Positions 5,461 to 12,136 of a stretch of 12,136 nt of DNA are shown in pieces (position 1 is the first letter of the stretch; each line of letters begins with the position of its first letter). A model generated the notes under the pieces. That model had not been told where the DNA came from, did no database searches, and worked only from the letters and a program-made list of their open reading frames with translations. The stretch is taken from NCBI GenBank assembly GCA_030601545.1, contig JAUVTM010000038.1, positions 1 to 12,136 of the forward strand, in the 5' to 3' direction. This DNA is from Syntrophobacterales bacterium. Lineage in GTDB: Bacteria; Desulfobacterota; Syntrophobacteria; BM002. Both the position numbers and the translations under genes were made by a program.

Positions 5461-5682
5461 AGCAGGCTGATGAAAAAGCCTGGGAAAAGCCCCAAACGTC
5501 ATACCGGACGAGACGAAGTTGAGATCCGTGGTTCGACAGGCTCACCACCCTGAGCAAAGTCGAAGGGGTATCCAGTAACCTATTGTTTTCTCTGTATTCT
5601 CCGCCGCAGGCGGACTTCGCGACTTCCGGAATGACGGTCTTGGTGCTTACACTCAAAACATTGAGTTTTTTATCAGCCTGCT
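5461..5682. mobile_element. 222-bp non-coding element with 17-bp inverted ends
   Basis: AGCAGGCTGATGAAAAA (5461-5477) and TTTTTTATCAGCCTGCT (5666-5682) are inverted repeats with one mismatch. A second nested inverted pair, CGTCATACCGGA near 5488 and TCCGGAATGACGG near 5625, lies within. Inside that is a third palindromic repeat at 5531-5566. No convincing gene is present. It looks like a composite of small palindromic elements. The remainder of 5683-5818 holds nothing I recognise apart from a small GTAGC/GCTAC inverted repeat at 5804-5822. Confidence 0.6.
5531..5566. repeat. GTTCGACAGGCTCAC...GTCGAAGG palindromic repeat
   Basis: TTCGAC pairs with GTCGAA and GCTCA with TGAGC, giving a stable hairpin. 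From general knowledge, this word is a widespread interspersed palindromic repeat in many bacterial genomes. It lies nested within the 222-bp element. Confidence 0.7.
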
Positions 5683-5818
5683 CATGAGACATAAGGCAGA
5701 TTTTCTTCGTCTTAACACTAATAACCTATAACAAATAACGGATAACATCTAGTTGACCTTTCACTCAATCAGGGGAAGAGGTCGTCTTCGAGAGAATACG
5801 GGTGTAGCTTGCTACGGG

Positions 5819-8800
5819 CTACTGCCACATTTCCACAGTCTTGATATCGTATCGACCATGGTAAATAGCCCCAGCACGGCCATCAATGCTCAGGAAGTCT
5901 CCTGCCCGTATCTCATGGCCTCCAATAAGACAACGAGACTCACTCTCCCAGACTTGAAGCTCGGCACAGCCCACCACACACGTCTTTTCTAACTGGTAAG
6001 CGACGATGGCCGCATGGGAGGTGGCACCCCCCCTGGCGCTGAGAATGGCATCTGCTGCCGAGATCTCTGTTATGTCGTCTGGCACGGTATCAGATCGTAT
6101 CAAGATCAAGGAGTCGCTCGGATGCTGATGGCGATAGTGCTCGATCTCTTCCAGGTTAAAAACCGCTCGGCCACTCAACGCACCCCCGCTTACCCCGATG
6201 CCATTGCCCAGGTAAGCCTCGTCTTGCTCGAGGCTCGAAGTAAAGACCGAGTAACTCCTTCTGGCGCGAAGTGTCATGTCCCTTGATTGTAATATAAAAA
6301 GCCCCTCCTCAGTGTCGCTTTGGAAGGTGAATTCAATCTCTTGGGGTCCCCAGCCCTGCTCGTAAATGAGCTTCTCCACGATCTCGTTGAGCCTGGCAAA
6401 GAGTTGTGGAAATTGACTTTCAAAAGAGGTCTCCTCTTTACGTCCGTCTTCCCGCCTCTGCTCCTCTGAAAGCGCCAGGGTCTGCACCAGGCCCCCCACC
6501 ACATCCTCTCCTTGGTTGCCGAGGGTGAAATCACCCCACAGACTAATCCGGTCATCTGTACTTCTTGGATTGTGCGTAAAGGCAACACCCGATCCCGAAT
6601 CAGTGTCAAGGTTACCATAGATCATGGCCTGGACGGTTACCGCTGTACCCCAATTGTCCGAAATACCCATGATTTCCCGATACTTTCTGGCCTTCTGACT
6701 ATACCATGACCGCATAACTTGAAATATTGCGATCTGCAGTTGCTCATCGGGATTGTCTGGAACGGATACACCTCGCTCCTCCAGTGTCTGCCGATAGGCC
6801 CTGACCACCTCGCGAATCTCCTCAGTGCTGAACTCGCGCTTAAGCATGCGATGGTAACGCGCTTTATAACCGTGCATGATGGCGTCAAAGTCATCACGCT
6901 CTATATCAAAGGACATGCCCCAGGACTGAAGGAAGCGTCGATAGCAATCCCAGGCGAACCAAGGCTCACCAGTTTGTTGGATGAGTCCTTCAACAATCTC
7001 CTCATTAATTCCTACATTCAAGAAGGTATTCATCATTCCAGGCATAGATATGGCAGCACCACTGCGCACAGACAGGAGCAGTGGTCTGGTGGGAGAGCCG
7101 AAAATAGCTCCGGTGGCTGCTTCAAGGTAGGTTTTCTGCTCATCCACCCGTTGCAGGAAGTCCTCGTTTGAGGCACAGTAATCGCTGCAGACCTGCTGGC
7201 AACGAAAAAATTCAGTGGTCACGATAAAACCGGGTGGTACAGGCATACCTTGATCTGCCAGGAGTACAAGATTGTACCCTTTGTTGCCCAAGTGTATGAG
7301 ATCGTGGGTCGCGGGATTCAACTCGTGAATGGGAGAGATCGCTTGGTGGGGATCATAGCTCATTAATAGGTCCAGGTGGCTAGAGGACAGTTCCTCTCTT
7401 TGTATGTTCAAGGTGTTGAGAATGCGACTGACAAAAGTGTCAAGGCTCTGCAGGCCCAGGGTACCCGCCACCAGATTCCGCAGAAAGGTTTCCGAGACCT
7501 TATTGATGAATTCTGCTTGAGACTGATTCTTCTTTCCTCGCTGATATTTTGCCAGCACTTGATCAGGCCCCAGTTGGCCTATGATAAGCTGCAAGTTGTC
7601 CTGATGAGGATTGTAATAGTAGCGGTTGATGATTTCCTTGATGGCCTCGGAAAACCCTTTGAAGATATCAATGTACTGCGAGTAACTGAAACGCCTGATC
7701 TCTATTGCCTGGCTGAGCAGCTCCAGCTGTTTGTTCAAGCGCTTGGAGATGATGCCATCGATCTCCAGGGCCCGGACAAAGAAGGCAAGGTATTTGCTAA
7801 TTTGAACAATGGTGGCTCGGGTGATAATGCGCAAGTTCATGGTGGCGACCAACTCCTCAAACAGGGTGTTCGCCAGGTTTTCCAAGCGAAAGCTGAGGCC
7901 CAAAGCATCAAATTTAGGCTCGTGATAAGAGCCATACATTGAGGGAATGTTCGCCGCGATGTGGCGTTTGTGATAAATGTTTTCCAGCCCGATAGACTCG
8001 TGCTCGGAAAGGATAATGTCTTTGAGACCTTGCAGGTAGCTGAGGATGGCATCGAGCCTGGTGGAGATGTCAGTCTCCTCCAAGGCCTTGATCAGACTGC
8101 CCGGGCTGGGCATGCCTATCCGCTTGCCCCGCTCCAAGTGGCTGCCAATCTCGCGCACACTCAGTTGGTATTTTTGTGCCAGCAGCTGGTGGAATTGAAT
8201 AAGTAACAGGGTACGCTTTTTTTCCCGTGCAGAAACGTGTGACATCTTTGCAAGCTGTGTTTCAACTCGGGCTATATCCAGTTCCACCAACTCTTTCTCA
8301 TCCGTTACCTTGTTCTCTTTGAAGAGAAATCGGAAGATCTTCTGTACATCATCAAAATAAGGACCTCTTTCGGAAACCTGCTGGAAAACTTCTTCAGGCA
8401 AGTAAGGTTCTAGCAAGGCCCTGTCGCCGGTGCGCCAGAACCGTATGATTTGCTGAATGAAATCGAGGAGGAGGGGGTTGCTTTCAACATGGCTTTGCTT
8501 GCGGATAAAGTGGATCACACGGTCCTTGCGATGGCAAAGCTCGTCGATCTCAGTGGATACGTCGCGCAACAACCCTTCGGCTCCAATTTCGTTGAAGTAA
8601 ACCGGGAAAAGCTTGGCTAATTGCTTACCCAGGCTGTAAACCTGGCGAATCGGGCTGTTGAGCAGGCGGCTCACGTCTTTTTGAAAAAGATCAGTATCCT
8701 GGACATGGACTCCTCCAAGGGACAGGTTGACCAGGAGTGCCGACAACAGCCGGGTGTTTCGCTTGGGGTCTTGCTCCACCAGATCAAGCCAGACGCGAAT

Positions 8801-9997
8801 GTTGCGAAGATGAGCCGGGTTGAACTGAACCTGCCATTCTTCGCTGACTCCACCGATTTGGGGGAGCTCGAAGCCAAGTGAAATAGTTGAGTCAAAAAAA
8901 TGGTTGATGAGAGGGGAGTTCCCGGTTTTAAAGAGCTCCCTGCCAATCGTTTGCACGCATGATAGGCCACTCAGGGGATAGAGTTTCTTACTCTGTTTAA
9001 GCACGTCAAAAGTGCGGGTTACGAAGGATATCAAAGCGTCGGGCGATTCCTTCCGAATGATCTGGGCCAGAGTGCGATCGATCTCTCTGAAAGCCTCTTC
9101 GTGAATGCTTTCGAGTCCTCTGGTCTCCATGATCTTGTAGAGCACCAGCACCTTGAGGTACGGGTTATCGCGGCCGAGCAGGCCTGGCAGCTTCCTATAA
9201 TCGTCTACGATGTCCTTAAAGTCGGGGAACTCGGTCAGCCTCTTTACCAGGTCAACATTCACTTTTCGCCGTGTGATCTTTTCCAACTCTTGATCCAGGG
9301 CACGGAACCGCTCATGACCGATAGGGGCTAATTGTGGCGTATGTATCTCGGGACTCCACCAATCCCTTGCCAGTTCTTGAAACCATTCACCAGGGTCTTC
9401 CTGCCCCCGCCAGTATTGGTAGGTGGTCCGTAAAATTTTCTTCAACAGCGAGCAATAAGAGCCATAGTCGAGTCCAGTCGGCTGGGATTCAGTCACGAAG
9501 GCGCCAGTCTTTTTCATGGAGTAGAAGCTGCTGGCGAAAAAGAAGAATTCTTCCTCGGGCATGTCTTGCATTTGCCCAAAGATTTCACTGAGAACTGCTC
9601 CGTACTTTTTGGGGAGCCTGCCTGTCTCACCTGCCAATTGCTCGAGAAAAAGTATGAGGTTGTTTGCTGCCTGGCTTTTCACAGCAGGCTGCTGTCCATC
9701 ACCAATGGCCTCCATGAAAACCTCTGCCACTAAACGGCACACCTGAGGACCCTGACTATGGGCAACGTAGATGGGGAAATTCTGGAGGGCATAGCGCCGT
9801 GTTTCTCGAACCACAAAATCCCAGTTGCGGTAAGGATGGTTGAGCTCTTCCAGCAGACTGTCGGTCTGTTGGAGAAGACCCACATAGTTCAAGACCACCT
9901 CTCGCATGACTTCGTACTTGGGATGGATGCGTACGTCAACCCGGGTAGCCTCCAGGTTGATACGCAAAGCTTCCGATTTCACGTCCTCGCTTGCCAC
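5819..9997 (-). CDS. PPDK-like dikinase lacking the PEP/pyruvate barrel, with ~890-residue unknown N-terminal region
   Basis: This is a 1392-residue protein. From about residue 895 it is unmistakably related to pyruvate phosphate dikinase: LGNKGYNLVLLADQGMPVPP, then SVRSGAAISMPGMM (Arg978 at the catalytic ATP-site Arg position), GTAVTVQAMIYGN...SGSGVAFTHNPR, GNQGEDVVGG, and EIEFTF...FILQSRD (Gln1237, Arg1239). The swivelling phosphohistidine domain follows (about 1265-1390) with GGATSHAAIVA; His1328 would carry the phosphoryl group. The chain ends ~64 residues after that His, so the C-terminal TIM barrel that binds PEP/pyruvate is absent. Residues 1-890 are mostly helical, contain blocks such as MYGSYHEPKFDALGLSFRLE, and match nothing I recognise. 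Without the barrel, phosphate may pass to an acceptor bound by the N-terminal region or to a partner protein. The start is GTG with AGAGGT eleven bases ahead. No frameshift is seen. Confidence 0.92.
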   Translation of the reverse strand: MASEDVKSEALRINLEATRVDVRIHPKYEVMREVVLNYVGLLQQTDSLLEELNHPYRNWDFVVRETRRYALQNFPIYVAHSQGPQVCRLVAEVFMEAIGDGQQPAVKSQAANNLILFLEQLAGETGRLPKKYGAVLSEIFGQMQDMPEEEFFFFASSFYSMKKTGAFVTESQPTGLDYGSYCSLLKKILRTTYQYWRGQEDPGEWFQELARDWWSPEIHTPQLAPIGHERFRALDQELEKITRRKVNVDLVKRLTEFPDFKDIVDDYRKLPGLLGRDNPYLKVLVLYKIMETRGLESIHEEAFREIDRTLAQIIRKESPDALISFVTRTFDVLKQSKKLYPLSGLSCVQTIGRELFKTGNSPLINHFFDSTISLGFELPQIGGVSEEWQVQFNPAHLRNIRVWLDLVEQDPKRNTRLLSALLVNLSLGGVHVQDTDLFQKDVSRLLNSPIRQVYSLGKQLAKLFPVYFNEIGAEGLLRDVSTEIDELCHRKDRVIHFIRKQSHVESNPLLLDFIQQIIRFWRTGDRALLEPYLPEEVFQQVSERGPYFDDVQKIFRFLFKENKVTDEKELVELDIARVETQLAKMSHVSAREKKRTLLLIQFHQLLAQKYQLSVREIGSHLERGKRIGMPSPGSLIKALEETDISTRLDAILSYLQGLKDIILSEHESIGLENIYHKRHIAANIPSMYGSYHEPKFDALGLSFRLENLANTLFEELVATMNLRIITRATIVQISKYLAFFVRALEIDGIISKRLNKQLELLSQAIEIRRFSYSQYIDIFKGFSEAIKEIINRYYYNPHQDNLQLIIGQLGPDQVLAKYQRGKKNQSQAEFINKVSETFLRNLVAGTLGLQSLDTFVSRILNTLNIQREELSSSHLDLLMSYDPHQAISPIHELNPATHDLIHLGNKGYNLVLLADQGMPVPPGFIVTTEFFRCQQVCSDYCASNEDFLQRVDEQKTYLEAATGAIFGSPTRPLLLSVRSGAAISMPGMMNTFLNVGINEEIVEGLIQQTGEPWFAWDCYRRFLQSWGMSFDIERDDFDAIMHGYKARYHRMLKREFSTEEIREVVRAYRQTLEERGVSVPDNPDEQLQIAIFQVMRSWYSQKARKYREIMGISDNWGTAVTVQAMIYGNLDTDSGSGVAFTHNPRSTDDRISLWGDFTLGNQGEDVVGGLVQTLALSEEQRREDGRKEETSFESQFPQLFARLNEIVEKLIYEQGWGPQEIEFTFQSDTEEGLFILQSRDMTLRARRSYSVFTSSLEQDEAYLGNGIGVSGGALSGRAVFNLEEIEHYRHQHPSDSLILIRSDTVPDDITEISAADAILSARGGATSHAAIVAYQLEKTCVVGCAELQVWESESRCLIGGHEIRAGDFLSIDGRAGAIYHGRYDIKTVEMWQ

Positions 9998-10064
9998 TGG
10001 GCTACAACCTCTGGTCTTTCCCCTTTTTCGGTAGGCTGCTAGAGTGATGGAGTGTTATAAAATG

Positions 10065-10240
10065 TCAAATTCCAAGCACCAAATCTCAGGGTTTCAGGTG
10101 TCGGGTGTCAGGTGTCAGGGAAGAAAAATAAAAAACTGAAACCTGAAACCTCAGTCTTTGTGATTTGGAATTTCTATTCCTCCTATGCTCTAGTACTCCA
10201 AGACAGCTCGCAATCTTTACCGGCAAAACTATTGAACTCT
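10065..10240. repeat. Hairpin-forming heptamer array, copy B
   Basis: TCAAATTCCAAGCACCAAAT (10065-10084) is shared exactly with copy A. Then come GTTTCAG, GTGTCGG, GTGTCAG, GTGTCAG units, an A-rich spacer (GAAGAAAAATAAAAAA), and CTGAAAC, CTGAAAC, CTC. GATTTGGAATTT (10162-10173) pairs back with the AAATTCCAA start, and CTATGCTCT (10193-10201) mirrors the AGAGCATAG that opens copy A. ACCGGCAAAACTATTGAACT then parallels the end of copy A. Copies A and B look like two differently eroded versions of one element. It lies upstream of the dikinase-like gene; 10241-10504 contains nothing further that I recognise. Confidence 0.75.
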
Positions 10241-10504
10241 GACCTGATCATGAGGACCAGGTTTCCGATGTTGAATAAGACCTCCTGCAGGTAAGGTTCG
10301 GGGAGAAACGGTTCTCGATCTAAAGAGGGGTGCACGCCAGAGAGAGCCAGGAGAAGCCAGAGCACTATTCGCAAGCCGATATCAGACAATCAGCGGAGAT
10401 CAGTCGGTGCCTAGATAATACCACTATTTTTCAATCTTAGAAATATGCAGGTTCTAAGCCAGTGGCGCAAAAAACTATTAACCCGGATATTTCACCAGCG
10501 CCCC

Positions 10505-11599
10505 CTAGTTTTTTTGTCCAAGCTCTTCAAGCTCCTTGTCGTAGTCGTTAATGACAAGTTCCCAAGAGTATCGTTCCATGTAAGTCGCTAGATTTTCTCT
10601 CTTTTCACTATATCTTTCCGGTTCACTCAATCGCAGACGAAGCTTTTCCACCAACTCCTCCTCACTGCTGTACAGACAATTACTATGGTGCTTTGCAGGA
10701 ATCAATTCCGGATATGAGAGGCTGTTGGGCAAAAGGGGATAGCAACCGTAGCGTACTGCCTCCACTATGGAGATGCCAAAATTTTCCTGGATTGCGGTAC
10801 TCACCACGATCACACCTTGTTTGAGCCAGTCCTGATATTTCTTTTTTGAAACCTCGTAGCCGTACTGAACGATCCTTTCCCCGAATTTTTCCCTGGCAGT
10901 CAGAAATGGTTTGGGCACTACCTGAAAATTCTCTCCCAGGAGCGCAAGCCGAAATTCAAACCCAGCGGACAAGACCGACTCGAGAGCAGCAAAAAAGGTC
11001 TCTGGCGACTTATCAAATTCCCACCGGTGGTTCCAGATAATGAGAGGGGGCTTGGAAAGGCCCCACGGACTCAAATCGGCTGGACCTGCCGGAAAATTGC
11101 ACCCGGGATACAAAACTGCCGCTTTGGCCCGAATCTGGTCTATAACCCAATGTGGCCGGTATTCCGGCATCATTTTCATGAATCCGGGCAGGGACCCAAA
11201 AAACGCATCCATGTGGGTTTGGGAGTTAAAGAGCACTCTGTCTGCCACCAGCCCAGTGGTTACATCGGTGAAGCCAAACTGATAATCCATGGTTTCACCG
11301 GGTGGCAAAGGATAGGAAAGCTGGTTCTCATGGAAATACACCAGTGCTCTGGGACAGTCAGGTCCCCAGAGCGCTCTGAGATCAGAAAGACTCATCAGGC
11401 TTGAGGTGATCAGACCGTCATATTCTGCCGCATTTTTCACCTTCTTGGCCAAGTAAAGTGCTGCCCCCCGCATACGCCATTTCCAAAAACGAGCAGGAAG
11501 GGTAAAGAGATCAAACCGGTGACGGGAATGCTTGATCCAACCGTCGGCAAAGTCACGGTGCGAGCCACCATAGAATGGTTCAAGAAAGAGGAACTTCAT
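10505..11599 (-). CDS. Bacterial GTDC1/QTMAN-type glycosyltransferase (putative tRNA-queuosine alpha-mannosyltransferase)
   Basis: This 364-residue protein starts MKFLFLEPFYGGSHRDFADG and continues with FTLPARFWKWRMRGAALYLA, YFHENQLSYP, DYQFGFTDVTTGLVADRVLF and NSQTHMDAF. This is the DUF3524 N-terminal domain of human GTDC1, the enzyme identified as QTMAN, which mannosylates queuosine at position 34 of tRNA-Asp. The second half is a GT-B group 1 glycosyltransferase domain: IIWNHRWEFDKSPETFF (about 193-209), a nucleotide-sugar-binding fold, and the ENFGISIVEAVRYGCYPLLP motif (about 281-300), whose E-x7-E pair contacts the sugar donor. Family membership is clear; the sugar donor (GDP-mannose expected) and acceptor are inferred from the eukaryotic enzyme. 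There is no membrane segment. The ATG has only AGGG as ribosome site, and that lies inside the adjoining MITE end. No queuosine genes are in the window. Confidence 0.9.
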   Translation of the reverse strand: MKFLFLEPFYGGSHRDFADGWIKHSRHRFDLFTLPARFWKWRMRGAALYLAKKVKNAAEYDGLITSSLMSLSDLRALWGPDCPRALVYFHENQLSYPLPPGETMDYQFGFTDVTTGLVADRVLFNSQTHMDAFFGSLPGFMKMMPEYRPHWVIDQIRAKAAVLYPGCNFPAGPADLSPWGLSKPPLIIWNHRWEFDKSPETFFAALESVLSAGFEFRLALLGENFQVVPKPFLTAREKFGERIVQYGYEVSKKKYQDWLKQGVIVVSTAIQENFGISIVEAVRYGCYPLLPNSLSYPELIPAKHHSNCLYSSEEELVEKLRLRLSEPERYSEKRENLATYMERYSWELVINDYDKELEELGQKN

Positions 11600-11605
11600 T
11601 GGTAA

Positions 11606-11797
11606 ACCCTAATGTTGCATACCCACGCCGAGGAAAAAGGCGTCAGAGTGCGTCAGATGTGGGCGCGCGCAGGCTGGGACAGGATGAACAGTACTGGACC
11701 GTACGTGAGATCCTGTCCAAGGCGAGCACGCTCGCAGATGGCGCGCTATCACGCGAGCGCAGCGATTTTTACCGGTTTGGGTATGCAACGTTTGGGT
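11606..11797. mobile_element. Intact MITE-like element, ~192 bp
   Basis: ACCCTAATGTTGCATACCC (11606-11624) and GGGTATGCAACGTTTGGGT (11779-11797) are terminal inverted repeats with two mismatches over 19 bases; similarity extends a little further inward. The interior is GC-rich, has no convincing gene, and carries an inner inverted repeat (GGACAGGAT near 11678 with ATCCTGTCC near 11711). The right ~65 bases recur in inverted orientation at 5316-5380. With no transposase, it would need one in trans. The left end lies 6 bases from the start codon of the QTMAN homolog and probably supplies its leader. Confidence 0.75.
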
Positions 11798-11865
11798 ATC
11801 ACCTTAGCACAGTTCACTATTGCTGTTCTAGCGATGATCTTATACACTCCACTAAGCAAAAAATC

Positions 11866-11999
11866 TTAGGGTTTCAGGTGTCGGGTGTCAATGTTGAGGA
11901 TTCAGGTGTCAGGTGTCAGGTGTCAGTACTTTGTTTTTTCCCTGACACCTGAACACAGACACCTGAAACCCTTTTTCTAAGCCTGAACACTGAAACCTC
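11866..11999. repeat. Hairpin-forming heptamer array, copy C
   Basis: GGGTTTCAGGTGTC (11869-11882) pairs perfectly with GACACCTGAAACCC (11958-11971). Nested inside, TTCAGGTGTCAGG (11901-11913) pairs perfectly with CCTGACACCTGAA (11941-11953). The loop is T-rich (ACTTTGTTTTTTC). A further GCCTGAACACTGAAACCTCG tail resembles the second arm of copy A. The outer stem is followed by CTTTTTCTAA, so the structure could also stop transcription. It ends about 20 bases before the next gene's ATG. Confidence 0.8.
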
Positions 12000-12020
12000 G
12001 ATCCGAGAAAGGGGAGTAAG

Positions 12021-12136
12021 ATGGAAGAGATGTACCTGCGGCTGCTTGAGGCCACCAAAGCTTTAGTTAACCACATCGATACGGAACATGTTTTTGATAA
12101 AGGGGTACAAACGGGGCGTGGTGCCTTCGATACCTC
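12021..12136 (+). CDS. Unrecognised gene, 5' end only
   Basis: An ATG at 12021 is preceded by AAAGGGGAG at 12008-12016, four bases away, and the frame is open to the window edge (38 residues). It begins MEEMYLRLLEATKALVNHID and continues TEHVFDKGVQTGRGAFDT, a soluble helical start without a signal peptide. The good ribosome site supports a real gene. I do not recognise the family from this fragment. Confidence 0.6.
   Translation, partial: MEEMYLRLLEATKALVNHIDTEHVFDKGVQTGRGAFDT

Noticed and set aside
7376..7942. 188-residue plus-strand frame inside the dikinase-like gene
   Set aside because: It is a shadow frame; the minus-strand protein is continuous and conserved in pattern through this region.
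10183..10389. 68-residue minus-strand frame between the mannosyltransferase and dikinase genes
   Set aside because: Its C-terminal part is made of repeat copy B sequence, it lacks a good ribosome site, and it matches nothing I know.
11575..11952. 125- and 85-residue plus-strand frames over the MITE and copy C
   Set aside because: They are translations through the inverted-repeat element and a heptamer array; there is no ribosome site or domain pattern.

Overview
The window looks like a chromosomal segment of an anaerobic, mid-GC proteobacterium, most probably of the Desulfobacterota (former Deltaproteobacteria). This rests on the mix of genes (butyrate kinase, tandem universal stress protein, dodecin, a very long dikinase-like protein) and on intergenic DNA full of short word-like repeats, which I associate with that group. 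No 16S or marker gene is present, so the assignment is an inference.

Layout. (1) Bases 1-352: 5' part of a butyrate kinase gene on the minus strand. (2) Bases 728-2615, plus strand: a compact three-gene unit in which a two-domain universal stress protein lies between two closely related paralogs of an unrecognised ~138-residue, probably beta-barrel, protein. A dodecin follows at 2851. (3) Bases 3067-3540: almost pure repeat DNA (hairpin-forming heptamer array, tandem duplication, inserted palindrome). (4) Bases 3545-5299: a stand-alone cyclic-nucleotide-binding-domain protein converging, with a 3-bp gap, on a long divergent glyceraldehyde-3-phosphate dehydrogenase gene. (5) Bases 5300-5818: a solo end of a small inverted-repeat element plus another small element with 17-bp inverted ends. 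(6) Bases 5819-9997, minus strand: a 1392-residue protein whose last ~500 residues are the ATP-grasp and phosphohistidine domains of pyruvate phosphate dikinase, without the PEP/pyruvate barrel and with ~890 unrecognised N-terminal residues. (7) Bases 10505-11599, minus strand: a bacterial homolog of GTDC1/QTMAN, the tRNA-queuosine mannosyltransferase. (8) Bases 11606-12020: an intact ~192-bp MITE-like element and a third hairpin heptamer array, then the start of an unrecognised plus-strand gene.

The genes do not form one obvious pathway. Energy and central-carbon functions (butyrate kinase, GAPDH homolog, dikinase-like protein) are mixed with stress or storage functions (USP pair, dodecin, CNBD protein). 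The most distinctive aspects are the truncated dikinase with its large unknown N-terminal region, the paralog-USP-paralog unit, several unrelated repeat families that all have 7-bp periodicity, and a 16-bp motif (GCAACRTTAGGGTAAA) just upstream of dodecin, the GAPDH homolog and the QTMAN homolog that coincides with MITE ends at two of the three.
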